NCBI GenBank assembly: GCA_027486655.1
Contig: JAIXOR010000007.1
Span: 22,601-86,600 of the forward strand
DNA length: 64,000 nt
Origin: Verrucomicrobiaceae bacterium
GTDB lineage: Bacteria; Verrucomicrobiota; Verrucomicrobiia; Verrucomicrobiales; Akkermansiaceae
Direction of reading: 5' to 3'
The translations under genes and the position numbers were made by a program. Of this stretch, positions 1 to 8,145 are shown in pieces (position 1 is the stretch's first letter; each line of letters opens with the position of its first letter). The notes beneath the pieces were generated by a model, which saw only the letters and a list, made by a program, of their open reading frames with translations, did not search any database and was not told where the DNA came from.

Positions 1-233
1 TCGAAGGTTTCGTTGAGCTGTTGGGCATCGAGTCCGAAGACTGCATCCACCCGGTCGAGCGCGAGGTTCCGCCTCTCGATTCCAGAGCCGCCGCCGGTGA
101 GCACCTTGCCGAGAATCGAGGCGGAGCGCGGCTTGAGGTTTTCTAACAAAGGCGAGGAACGCATCGCCTCCCAGCACTCGGATTGGAGGAAGGAGCGGGC
201 AGGGACGGCGGTGGCGAGGGAGTGGAGGAACAT
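1..233 (-). CDS. Type III polyketide synthase, N-terminal part (cut by window edge)
   Basis: An open frame starts at ATG 233-231 on the minus strand and runs off the left edge after about 77 codons. The visible protein begins MFLHSLATAVPARSF and continues with an S-x-S-I-L-G-K-V-L-T-G-G-G-S-G-I-x-R-R-N stretch, which resembles the N-terminus of bacterial chalcone/alkylpyrone synthases that condense an acyl starter with malonyl-CoA. The catalytic Cys-His-Asn triad lies outside the window. The start is 10 bases after the stop of the FAD oxidoreductase gene, and the methyltransferase precedes that. Type III PKS, methyltransferase and FAD oxidoreductase commonly sit together in bacteria, which supports the call. 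The product (alkylpyrone or alkylresorcinol type lipid) is inference. Confidence 0.72.
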   Translation of the reverse strand, partial: MFLHSLATAVPARSFLQSECWEAMRSSPLLENLKPRSASILGKVLTGGGSGIERRNLALDRVDAVFGLDAQQLNETF

Positions 234-242
234 GAGGAGGAT

Positions 243-1256
243 CTAACGGACAAGCGAGAGCAGCGGGCGGAAAGGCAGGACGCCCGCCGCGGAAAGCGAG
301 CCGATGACCGCCCTGCCTCCCTCCCGGAAAAAAAGCGGATGCAAGGCGGAGGCGATCGCCATGCGGCGCCGGAAGCGGCGTTCCATCGCGCTGCGGATCT
401 TCGCCCGGCACGCCTGCCAGGAAAGCACGCCGCCGGACCAGCCGAGCAGCGGTTCGAGCGCGCAGGCGGCGGATTCGAAGGCCATCGACATGCCATTGCC
501 GGTGAAGGGCGGGATCATCCGCGAGGCATCGCCGAGGCACAGCAGACCCTCGGGCTCCGGCTGGGATCCGAGCTCGAATCCGGCCACGGCGGTGAACGAG
601 CCTTCACGCCACGGGCGGCTGCGCAGCTTTCCTGCCAGGGCGGTGTTGCCTCCAGCCTCCAGATAGGCGGGAAGCAAGTCCGGGCCCGCAGCGGCGATCG
701 AGCGGTCCAGTCGGAACAATCCGCACACGTTCGTCCAGCCATCCTCCACCCCGGCGAGGCCGGCGTAGCCGTTGGCACCGGAATGCATCTCAAGATCCGC
801 CGCAGTCTCGATGCGCACATGTGCCTTGAGGCCGATCCAGCGTCCGGCCACGGGTCGGCGTCCGGCCGCCCAGACGAATCCATCCGCAGGCTGCGGGCGG
901 GCCCGCGTGCCGGCATCCAGTCGTCCGCCCAGGCTCAGAAAACGATCGCGAAGCCGCAGGTCCAGCGCGTGCCGTGAAATGCCGATGGCCGGTGAGGGCA
1001 GCTTGTCTGTTAGAACCAGGTGCCCGCCTTCATGCCACGCGACGGAAACATGGCTCCTCGCACCTTCGAAGCAGCCGAGGATGCCGAGCTGCTCAAGAGT
1101 TTCCTGAGAAACCCCGGAGATGAACTCGCCGCAAACACGGTGGCGCGGGTAGGAGCCCGCCTCCCGCAGAGTGACGGGGGTCTCCCGGAGTCGCAGCGCG
1201 ATGGCGAGCGATAGACCGGCGAGCCCGCCGCCTGCGATGGTGATTTCCCGGTTCAA
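243..1256 (-). CDS. FAD-dependent oxidoreductase (geranylgeranyl reductase-like)
   Basis: About 337 residues. The N-terminus carries a dinucleotide-binding fold, ITIAGGGLAGLSLAIAL, with the glycine motif about 6 residues from the start, followed by a CGEF motif typical of flavin-dependent reductases of the geranylgeranyl reductase/PHBH superfamily. A second FAD motif, LCLGDASRMIPPFTGNGMS, lies near residue 255. The start is taken as TTG at 1256, which overlaps the upstream methyltransferase stop (TTGA) and places the FAD motif at the N-terminus; longer in-frame starts would add a non-homologous arginine-rich leader. It is the middle gene of a three-gene operon and probably oxidises or reduces the polyketide product. 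Substrate unknown. Confidence 0.78.
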   Translation of the reverse strand: MNREITIAGGGLAGLSLAIALRLRETPVTLREAGSYPRHRVCGEFISGVSQETLEQLGILGCFEGARSHVSVAWHEGGHLVLTDKLPSPAIGISRHALDLRLRDRFLSLGGRLDAGTRARPQPADGFVWAAGRRPVAGRWIGLKAHVRIETAADLEMHSGANGYAGLAGVEDGWTNVCGLFRLDRSIAAAGPDLLPAYLEAGGNTALAGKLRSRPWREGSFTAVAGFELGSQPEPEGLLCLGDASRMIPPFTGNGMSMAFESAACALEPLLGWSGGVLSWQACRAKIRSAMERRFRRRMAIASALHPLFFREGGRAVIGSLSAAGVLPFRPLLSLVR

Positions 1257-1912
1257 GCCCGCCAACCTACCACGCGCCTTGCGCCGCGCCATGTGGAAGT
1301 TTCCAGGAAAGTCCAGACGCCGGGATCGAGCCCCATCTGTGCCTGGATCTCGCCGTGGCGGAAGCCGGCAAGGATGCTCACCCGCATGTCGTGGCGGGTC
1401 ACGGGATTCACAAACGGCCAAAGCAGGCCCGCGTGCATCAAGGGCAGGCGCGCCCGGTCCGGCTCAATGAACACCAGCGCCTCGTATCCCTCGCAGCGCC
1501 TCCCCAGTTCGCGCAGCGTCTCACCTTCGAAGTGATGGAGAAACAGATTCGCGATCAACAGTCCGCCTTCACCCGCAGGCGCGGCGAGCAGATCGCCGCT
1601 CCGCCACTCGATGCGCCCGTTGACATCCTCGGGAAAGCCCGGCCGCGGGGCCAGGTCGCAGGCGATGATGCGCGACCCGGGAAAGCGCCGTGCCAGCCGA
1701 ACCACCAGCGAGCCCTCGCCCGCCCCCCACTCGGTGATGCCGCGGGTGGCGGCTTGCGGAAAGCCCGCCGCCATCCGCAGGGCGGCCCGCTCGTTGCCCA
1801 TCAGGAAATTGATCCGCCGCAGATCCGCACGGCTGCGCACCGCCGACGGATCATCGTGCGGCAGGTGGTCGAGCAGTTCCGGCACCAGCTTCCTTTCCCT
1901 CATCCCCGCCAT
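1253..1912 (-). CDS. Class I SAM-dependent methyltransferase
   Basis: About 219 residues from the ATG at 1912; another ATG nine bases downstream (1903) is equally possible and neither has a strong ribosome binding site. The SAM-binding glycine loop reads ITEWGAGEGSLVVRLAR, followed by an acidic end of strand 2 (IIACDLAP) and a NLFLHHF motif IV/post segment. The pattern matches the small methyltransferases found beside type III polyketide synthases. First gene of the operon; its stop overlaps the start of the FAD oxidoreductase gene, implying translational coupling. Probable role: O-methylation of the polyketide (inference from context). Confidence 0.75.
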   Translation of the reverse strand: MAGMRERKLVPELLDHLPHDDPSAVRSRADLRRINFLMGNERAALRMAAGFPQAATRGITEWGAGEGSLVVRLARRFPGSRIIACDLAPRPGFPEDVNGRIEWRSGDLLAAPAGEGGLLIANLFLHHFEGETLRELGRRCEGYEALVFIEPDRARLPLMHAGLLWPFVNPVTRHDMRVSILAGFRHGEIQAQMGLDPGVWTFLETSTWRGARRVVGWRA

Positions 1913-2069
1913 CGAAGCATGGATCCCGGCGCATGCGAGGGGAAACCTCGGTCTAACAGAATCACCGGCTTCGTCTTCCACTCCCGACGCCGGATCGCCC
2001 GTGCCTGCCGCAAGACCGGCGGCGACCGCAGCGTTTGACAGATTTCGGTGGATTCGATAATCAAGGTTT

Positions 2070-2834
2070 GTGAACGAAACGGCTCAGGACATCTGGTATT
2101 TCACCCACGAGGGCAACCGACAGGGCCCGGTGGGATTCGGCGATCTGAAGGCGCGCGCCGCCGAGGGCCTGCTGGATCCCCGCCATGACATGGTCTGGAC
2201 GCCCGGAATGAGCGACTGGAAGCCATCCGGCGAGATCGAGGGGCTGTTTGAGAAAAAGGCCGTGGTGGAGGAAAAGGAATCGCTGGCCCCGAAGGCGGAT
2301 CCCTACACGCCGCCGAAGTCGGCCTCGCCCGCGGAGTTGATGGCCAAGGAAAACGGCTGGCCCGGTGCGCGCCGGCGGATGTTTCTCATCATGGTGTTCG
2401 TCTTTCCCATCCTGTGGCAGCTCGGGTTTGGCTTTGGTGCGCAGTTCCTCTCGCAACAGCTCGGCAAGGAAATCATGACCATCCTCACCCTCGTGGCCGG
2501 ACTGGTGCCGTTGCTGGTCTCCATCTACTATGGACTGGCACGCCTCGCCAATGTCGGCATGAGCCGCTGGTGGTATCTGGGAAACCTGGTGCCCATCCTC
2601 AACTTCTGGGTGGGATACCGGATCTTCGCCTGCCCGGCCGGATATGCCTACCACAAGAAAATGGATGCCGCCGGCTGGGTGCTCGCCATCCTTTACTGGC
2701 TCTCGGTGCTTGCCGTTCTCGCGATCCTCGGCGTGATCCTCGCGATCTTCCTGGGTGCCGTGGACAACCCGGAGCTGCGCGAACGCATCTCCGAACAACT
2801 CCGCATGATCGAACAGCAGAAATCCGCGCCTTGA
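2070..2834 (+). CDS. GYF_2-domain membrane protein with DUF805-like C-terminus
   Basis: 254 residues. Residues 1-60 form a GYF_2 (DUF4339) domain: IWYFTHEGNRQGPVGFGDL, then LKxRAAEGLLDPxxMVW and W-K-P-S. A charged linker follows, then about four hydrophobic segments: residues 95-115, 130-152, 163-185 (with RLANVGMSRWWYLGNLVP, as in DUF805 proteins) and 208-238. The fold suggests an inner-membrane protein with a cytoplasmic peptide-binding GYF-like module. Function unknown. The stop codon touches the leader of the downstream hydrolase gene, so the two may be co-transcribed. Confidence 0.72.
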   Translation: MNETAQDIWYFTHEGNRQGPVGFGDLKARAAEGLLDPRHDMVWTPGMSDWKPSGEIEGLFEKKAVVEEKESLAPKADPYTPPKSASPAELMAKENGWPGARRRMFLIMVFVFPILWQLGFGFGAQFLSQQLGKEIMTILTLVAGLVPLLVSIYYGLARLANVGMSRWWYLGNLVPILNFWVGYRIFACPAGYAYHKKMDAAGWVLAILYWLSVLAVLAILGVILAIFLGAVDNPELRERISEQLRMIEQQKSAP

Positions 2835-2848
2835 TCCGCAACTCCAAG

Positions 2849-3613
2849 ATGGCCGACGAGAGGCGGGAGGCAGGCCTCGCCGAGTGCTGGTGCCTCCATG
2901 GCGCCGTCGGCGCGGTGTCGGACTGGCGGAACTTCGCAAGCCTGCTCGCCTCAGAGAAAACCGGATCGCGCGCGGTGGACCTCTGGCGCTTTCTCGAGGC
3001 CGGGGCGATGCCTGCGAACGACTTCGCCCGCGCCTTCAATGCCGAGGCCGCCGCGGAACCATCGCGGGGAGCGGGCCGGTTTTTGTTAGGTTACTCGATG
3101 GGTGGCAGGCTGGCGCTGCACGCTTTGTTGGAACATGAGCAGCCATGGCAGGCCGCGGTGATCGTCTCCGCGCATCCCGGGCTGGAAAACCCGGCGGAAC
3201 GCGAAGCGCGGCGCGGGTCCGACGCGGCGTGGGCCGCCAGGGCGCTGACCTCGGCGTGGCCGGATTTTCTAACAGCCTGGAACGGCCAGGCCGTGCTCGG
3301 CGGACCCTCCATCCGCAGTGCGGAGGCGGATGCGCGCCTCGCCCTGCGGCGGGGTGAGATCGCCCGGAGCTTTGTGGACTGGTCGCTGGGTGCCCAGCAG
3401 CCGCTCTGGGAGCGCCTCGCGGAGATCCGCGTGCCGGTCCTCTGGGTGGCGGGGGAAAACGATGAAAAGTTCCGCGCCCTGGCCGAACGCGCCGCGGCCC
3501 TCATTCCGCAGTGCCGGCTCGCGCTGGCTCCGGGCTGCGGTCACCGGGTGCCCTGGGAGGCCGAGGCGTGGCTGGCACGGGAAACGGCCGCCTTTTTCCG
3601 CAGCGGCGGCTGA
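2849..3613 (+). CDS. Alpha/beta hydrolase, MenH-like
   Basis: 254 residues from ATG 2849, 15 bases after the upstream stop. A nucleophile elbow GYSMGGRLAL places the catalytic serine at residue 83; an Asp in GENDEKF near residue 205 and His232 in GCGHRVPWE complete a plausible triad. The short N-terminal strand LHGAVGAVSDW supplies the oxyanion region. The size and the GYSMGGRLAL motif match MenH-type (2-succinyl-6-hydroxy-2,4-cyclohexadiene-1-carboxylate synthase) and related small hydrolases, but no other menaquinone genes are adjacent, so the specific reaction is not claimed. Confidence 0.7.
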   Translation: MADERREAGLAECWCLHGAVGAVSDWRNFASLLASEKTGSRAVDLWRFLEAGAMPANDFARAFNAEAAAEPSRGAGRFLLGYSMGGRLALHALLEHEQPWQAAVIVSAHPGLENPAEREARRGSDAAWAARALTSAWPDFLTAWNGQAVLGGPSIRSAEADARLALRRGEIARSFVDWSLGAQQPLWERLAEIRVPVLWVAGENDEKFRALAERAAALIPQCRLALAPGCGHRVPWEAEAWLARETAAFFRSGG

Positions 3614-3704
3614 GCCACCGCTTTCCGGATGGTTACGAAGCGATGTCGGTCGCCCGGCGGCCGCGGATTGACACCTGCGGTCCTGGTTCTAGGCTCGCGC
3701 GCAG

Positions 3705-4943
3705 ATGCGCGAAGGCCCCACTCCAACGGATCCATCCGGGCTTTCCACCGCCGTCCGCCATGCACTCGGCTGGCTGCTCTTTGGCAATGCCGTGGGCATT
3801 TATCTGTCGGTTTTGTTGCTCGATCCCGGCTGGCAACTCGGCGCTTGGACCTATGGTCGCTGGGTGCCGGTGCATTTGAATGTGCAGCTCTTCGGATGGA
3901 CCTCGCTGCCGCTGGTGGCCTGGCTGTTCTCGATCTATCAGGTGGACCGCAGCCGCCTCGCCGCCTGGGGACCCGCTGCGGTTTGGGCCTGGTCGGCCGC
4001 ACTCGCGATCGGCGTGCTCGACTGGCTCGGCGGGCAGACCTCCGGGAAAATCTTCCTCGATTGGAAAAGCGGTGCCTTGTGGGCCTTCACCGCGGCGCAG
4101 GTCATCCTTTGGGCGGTGCTCGCCGCGGCGTGGAGGGAGCGCTCCGCCTACTGGCCGCAGCTCCGGCGCGCGGCCACCCTGGCCGGGCTGGGCGGGCTCG
4201 CGCTGGTGCCATTCTCGCTGGTTTTCGCCGCCTCGCCCAAGGTCTATCCGCCGATCGACCAGACCACGGGCGGTCCCACCGGCTCCAGCCTCCAGGGCTC
4301 GGCCCTGATCGTCGTGGGCCTGATGCTGCTGCTGCCGCGTGTGGCCGCGCTGTGCAAGGACAGCCGGCGCAGACCGGGCATCTGGATCTTTTTCGCGCTC
4401 TCGTGGATCGTCTTCGGCGTGACCGAGGCGATGGGCGGCACGCATCACGATCCGCACCAGATTTTCTCGATGCTTTTTCTCCTTCCATGGGTCTGGTGGC
4501 TGCCGCGCGACTGGCGGCGCTTCGAGTGGCCGGAGGGTTCGGTCGCCTGGCGCGGCGCGATGTTCGGATGGTGGGGCATGCTGGTGGTGACCAGCCTGGC
4601 GATGTACCGCGTCGGCGTGCTGGACCGCATCAAGTTCACCCAGGCGCTGGTCGCCCACTCGCACATGGCGATGGCCGGATTTACCACCTCGTTCTGTGCC
4701 TTGCTCATCGTGCTGGTGACGCGCCGGCGGATGGGGCCTCCGTCGTCGGTGGCGCTGTGGCACGGTGCGGCCTTCGCGATGGTGCTGGTGCTCGCCGCCA
4801 TGGGCTGGATGGAGGGGGCGCATCCGTCGTGGATGCTCGCCAGCCCCGCGTGGCGGGAACTCGGGCTGCTCGTCCGGACGGCCTGTGGTGCCTTGATGAT
4901 CGGCGCGTCGCTGCTCTGGTATCTGGAAAGAAGGAAATCATGA
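3705..4943 (+). CDS. Divergent heme-copper oxidase subunit I-like membrane protein
   Basis: 412 residues with about ten to twelve transmembrane segments. Histidine clusters recall CcoN/NorB: VPVHLNVQLFGW near residue 55 (low-spin heme ligand position), GGTHHDPHQIF near residue 247, and VAHSHMAMAGF near residue 315 (the two-histidine helix). I see no obvious helix-VI histidine for CuB (the corresponding segment, around residues 195-210, has none), and the protein is shorter than usual CcoN. It is the first gene of a coupled set with a small membrane protein and a diheme membrane cytochrome that has a CcoO-like domain. The context supports an electron-transfer complex, either an unusual cbb3-type oxidase or a non-catalytic relative. 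Confidence 0.6.
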   Translation: MREGPTPTDPSGLSTAVRHALGWLLFGNAVGIYLSVLLLDPGWQLGAWTYGRWVPVHLNVQLFGWTSLPLVAWLFSIYQVDRSRLAAWGPAAVWAWSAALAIGVLDWLGGQTSGKIFLDWKSGALWAFTAAQVILWAVLAAAWRERSAYWPQLRRAATLAGLGGLALVPFSLVFAASPKVYPPIDQTTGGPTGSSLQGSALIVVGLMLLLPRVAALCKDSRRRPGIWIFFALSWIVFGVTEAMGGTHHDPHQIFSMLFLLPWVWWLPRDWRRFEWPEGSVAWRGAMFGWWGMLVVTSLAMYRVGVLDRIKFTQALVAHSHMAMAGFTTSFCALLIVLVTRRRMGPPSSVALWHGAAFAMVLVLAAMGWMEGAHPSWMLASPAWRELGLLVRTACGALMIGASLLWYLERRKS

Positions 4944-5338
4944 ACCAAACGAAGTTTCTCCGCTTTTGGAGCGCGGCCATGGGCTCGATGGACGCGCTGA
5001 CGGGCTTGCTGCTCATTGTTTTCCCTCTGGGCGTGTTGCGGCTGTTAGGGATCGCCCCGCCATCGGCGGATGCGGTGGTGTTCCTGAGCTGGATCGGGGT
5101 GTTCGTGATGGCTGTGGGGCTTTCCTACGGGCTGGCCCTGGGCAAGAGGGCCCGCGGGGAGACGGTGTGGATCTTTACCGCGGTGGTGAGGATCCTGGTG
5201 GCGGTTTTTCTAACAGCACGGATCCTTGACGGATCGCTGGAGAAAGCCTGGGCATGGGTGGCTGTTGCGGATGCCTCGGTGGCGGTGGTGCAGGGGCTCA
5301 TCCTGCGGGCCGGTTGGTGGAAAGGGGTGGCCAGGTGA
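4940..5338 (+). CDS. Small membrane protein of the cytochrome module
   Basis: 132 residues with four predicted transmembrane helices (roughly residues 9-33, 46-68, 77-98 and 105-125) and no cofactor motifs. The ATG overlaps the stop of the oxidase-like gene (ATGA) and the stop overlaps the GTG start of the diheme cytochrome gene (GTGA), so it is translationally coupled on both sides. It is probably an accessory or structural subunit of the same complex. No family recognised with confidence. Confidence 0.65.
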   Translation: MNQTKFLRFWSAAMGSMDALTGLLLIVFPLGVLRLLGIAPPSADAVVFLSWIGVFVMAVGLSYGLALGKRARGETVWIFTAVVRILVAVFLTARILDGSLEKAWAWVAVADASVAVVQGLILRAGWWKGVAR

Positions 5339-7134
5339 GGACTGCGGCCGCCCGCGCCTCCCTTGCCGTGGCCGGGGTGTATGGGTTTTTCCTGATTTTC
5401 GCGCAGTTCGCCTTTGTCGAACTGCTGCGCGGGGCCGGTGTGGGGCTCGGCGGTGAGAAGGCGGTGCTCGGGCTGATGGCTGTGGCCGGGATTGCGGGCG
5501 GGTTCCTCATCGCCTGGCGCGGGGCTTCCCCTTGCGGCATCCGGCTCTCGTTGATGGCGGCGGCGCTGGCTCCGGAGGCCACGGCCTTTCCCGCGGCGCT
5601 CGGGGTGGCGCTGGTGACCGGGCTGGCACTCGGCATGGCCACGGTGGGGCTTGCCGCCCTGCTGCCAGCCTGGGCGGGGGTGGCGTGGGTGGGGCTGGGA
5701 ACCGGGCTCGGTTACGCGGCTTGCAACCTTCCCTTCGTGTTCCAACAAGCGCCTGCCATCCAGTCATGGATCGGTGCGGGATTCGCCCTCGCCGGTTGTC
5801 TCGCCGTTCCGACATCCAGGGAATGGCTGCCGCAGGAAACCCGGAAGATCTTCCCAGTTTGGGCCGCGATCCTGATTTTCACGGCCCTGGTTTGGATGGA
5901 TTCCGCCGCTTTCTTCATCATCCAACACAGCGAGGATCTGAAATCCGGCACCTGGGGCGAAGGGCACCTCTGGCGGAATGCGGCCGTGCACCTGCTGCTC
6001 GCGATGGCCGCCGGATTCTGGCTTTCCCGTGAAGGTGCGCGCTCCCTGCCCGCCGTTGCCTGGGTGCTGCTGGCGGTGGCCGCCCTGGCGGTGAACCACG
6101 ATGCCTCCCGTGGCGTGGCGGCCTGGTTCTATCCGGCCGGAGTCTCGCTGTATTCCGCCGCCCTGGTGGCGTGGCCGGGTTGGTTCTCCGGTGCGTCCAA
6201 CCCGCGCGGTGCCGCCTGGCGGGCGGCCTGGTTGTTCGCCATCGCCGGCTGGTTTGGATCCGCCAATGGCATCGGCATGGCCCAGACGCTCCAGCGCGTG
6301 CCTCCCGTCTTCATCGCCACGGCAGGGGCCGGGGTCATCGGTGTCATGATCCTCACCCGGCGGAAAAGCCTGCGCCCTGCTCTCGCGGTGGGGGTGGTGG
6401 CACTCGTCGCCGTGCTTGCCCGCGGCGGGCCGGCATCCACCGCTCCCGCGCCTTCGTCGGCGGCGGAGAGGGGACGCCGGGTTTACATCGCCGAGGGCTG
6501 CATCCACTGCCACTCCCGCTATTCGCGGCCGGGCTCGCCCGATGAAGCCATCTGGGGCCCGTCCCACGGCGCGGAAGAAACGCTCAAGGGCGAACCGGTG
6601 CTCATCGGCAACCGCCGTCAGGGGCCGGACCTTTCCAACATCGGTGCCCGACGCTCCGAAGCCTGGCTCAAGGTGCATTTCCTCGATCCGCGCGCGCTCG
6701 TTCCGGACAGCCCGATGCCGTCCTACGCCCATCTTTTCGAGGACGGACGCGGTGATGACCTTGTCCGCTACCTGAAGGAATCCGGCGTGGAGTCCATCCC
6801 CGTGCTGATGGAAACCGCGGCGAATTGGCAGCCGGCGGCATCCTCGGGCAGCCCGGCGGAAGGGAAGGCCCTCTATGCGAACCATTGCTCCGCCTGCCAC
6901 GGCGGCCTCGGTGGTGGCAACGGGCCGCTCTCGCACCACTTCGCCCGCAAGCCCGCGAACCTTCTCAAGGGCCCCTTCATCTGGACCCATCCGGACGGAA
7001 ATCCGGAACTGCGCCTGCGGGTCGCCCGTGTCATCAAGTTCGGCATCCCCGGCACCGACATGCCGGGGCACGAGACCCTCACCGATCGGGACATCCTCAC
7101 TCTCACCGACCACGTCCTCGGTCTGAGAAGGTGA
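5335..7134 (+). CDS. Polytopic membrane protein fused to CcoO/CcoP-like diheme cytochrome c
   Basis: 599 residues from a GTG that overlaps the previous stop. Residues 1-360 hold about eleven hydrophobic segments with a transporter-like layout. Residues 375-480 form a CcoO-like cytochrome c domain: GRRVYIAEGCIHCHSRYSRP, then GPDLSNIGARRS, DPRALVPDSPMPSY. Residues 500-599 carry a second heme site, CSACHGGLGGGNGP, with a downstream methionine in GTDMPGHETL as likely sixth ligand. In cbb3 oxidases CcoO and CcoP are separate proteins; here both heme domains sit on one multi-helix membrane anchor. With the two genes before it, it forms a respiratory or copper-related electron-transfer unit. Confidence 0.7.
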   Translation: MRTAAARASLAVAGVYGFFLIFAQFAFVELLRGAGVGLGGEKAVLGLMAVAGIAGGFLIAWRGASPCGIRLSLMAAALAPEATAFPAALGVALVTGLALGMATVGLAALLPAWAGVAWVGLGTGLGYAACNLPFVFQQAPAIQSWIGAGFALAGCLAVPTSREWLPQETRKIFPVWAAILIFTALVWMDSAAFFIIQHSEDLKSGTWGEGHLWRNAAVHLLLAMAAGFWLSREGARSLPAVAWVLLAVAALAVNHDASRGVAAWFYPAGVSLYSAALVAWPGWFSGASNPRGAAWRAAWLFAIAGWFGSANGIGMAQTLQRVPPVFIATAGAGVIGVMILTRRKSLRPALAVGVVALVAVLARGGPASTAPAPSSAAERGRRVYIAEGCIHCHSRYSRPGSPDEAIWGPSHGAEETLKGEPVLIGNRRQGPDLSNIGARRSEAWLKVHFLDPRALVPDSPMPSYAHLFEDGRGDDLVRYLKESGVESIPVLMETAANWQPAASSGSPAEGKALYANHCSACHGGLGGGNGPLSHHFARKPANLLKGPFIWTHPDGNPELRLRVARVIKFGIPGTDMPGHETLTDRDILTLTDHVLGLRR

Positions 7135-7325
7135 GAGCTTCACTCCAGGGCGGAGGGCCGACCGCATTCGATCCCATGGTCTGTTAGGTCATCGGCCCGG
7201 GCGGCCGAGCCCTGACGTTGAACGCCGCGCTGCCTCGCTTTTTCAGCAAACCTGCGCCGATCTCCACACCAAAATCCAGGCGTCCGCCACTGGCGACTTT
7301 GGCTACAACACCGGTTGCTTCGGCC

Positions 7326-8123
7326 TCAGCGCTGTTGCTGTGGCCCGAGGAAACGGAGGCGTCCCCAGCGTTCGGGGAGGTGCATGTTGATCTCGCCTTG
7401 CGGGCTCCATACCCAGTTGTCCTCGGGGTGGCTGCCCTGCGGGATCTTTGCGCCGTGCGGAGGGATGCGCACATAGCGGGATTCTCGGACCTCGTGGCGC
7501 CACTGGACGCGCGAAAAGTTGATGCGCCAGACATCACCGGGCGCGGGCGGGCAGGCACTGAGGCCCCGATAGCGGGCAAGGTCCTTCCACGGCAGGAAGA
7601 CTTCCACGGTCCAGGAATGGTCGGTGTCCGCAGGTTGGTTGAGGGTGCCGTGGACCTTCACCGCGCTTTTCAAACCGGGCAGGTTGGTGCCGTGGGTCGC
7701 CTTGCCGCCGCTCGAGTAAGGCTTGTCGAGCGTGAGCTCCCAGAGGGTGCCGAGGGCGTTGATTTCAAACTCGTAGTAATTGAGCGTGTCGCCATCGGGA
7801 TCGAGGAAGATTTCGAAGTCGTTGTCGTGGAAAATGATCGAGTTCCTGCGGGTGAGGGAGCCCCAGACATGGGGATCGCGGAGTTCCGCGCAGACATGGA
7901 GGCCGCGGGGGGTCCACAGAATTCTGGCACGGGTCTTGTAGCGCGGCGCGGGATGGCCTGCGCCGCGGATGTCGGTGAAGTCGGCAGTCCAGGGCGCGGC
8001 TTTCCAGGCGGGGTCGGACAAATCACCGTCCACCACGGGATCGGTTGCGGAAAACCGGCAGGTGTATTCAAGCGGCGCGGCGAGGGCGGGCGCGGCGGCG
8101 AGTGCGAGAAGCAGGAGTTTCAT
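7326..8123 (-). CDS. Exported CBM9-like carbohydrate-binding protein
   Basis: 265 residues with a clear signal peptide (MKLLLLALAAAPALA). The body resembles the family 9 carbohydrate-binding module: VVDGDLSDPAWKAAPW near the start, then RARILWTPRGLHVCAELRDP, HDNDFEIFLDPDGD and a closing GDVWRINFSR segment. Such stand-alone CBM9-like proteins in Verrucomicrobiota are usually secreted and associated with polysaccharide use. It lies just downstream of the NupC gene on the same strand (22-base gap). The binding target is unknown. Confidence 0.75.
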   Translation of the reverse strand: MKLLLLALAAAPALAAPLEYTCRFSATDPVVDGDLSDPAWKAAPWTADFTDIRGAGHPAPRYKTRARILWTPRGLHVCAELRDPHVWGSLTRRNSIIFHDNDFEIFLDPDGDTLNYYEFEINALGTLWELTLDKPYSSGGKATHGTNLPGLKSAVKVHGTLNQPADTDHSWTVEVFLPWKDLARYRGLSACPPAPGDVWRINFSRVQWRHEVRESRYVRIPPHGAKIPQGSHPEDNWVWSPQGEINMHLPERWGRLRFLGPQQQR

Positions 8124-8145
8124 GGCGGGCTTGCAGGCGCTTCGG

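Noticed and set aside
7184..7325. A minus-strand frame (AEATGVVAKVASGGRLDFGVEI) that looks protein-like
   Set aside because: It would overlap the CBM9 gene in another frame, has no start of its own outside it and matches no family I recognise. It may be a gene remnant but cannot be supported.
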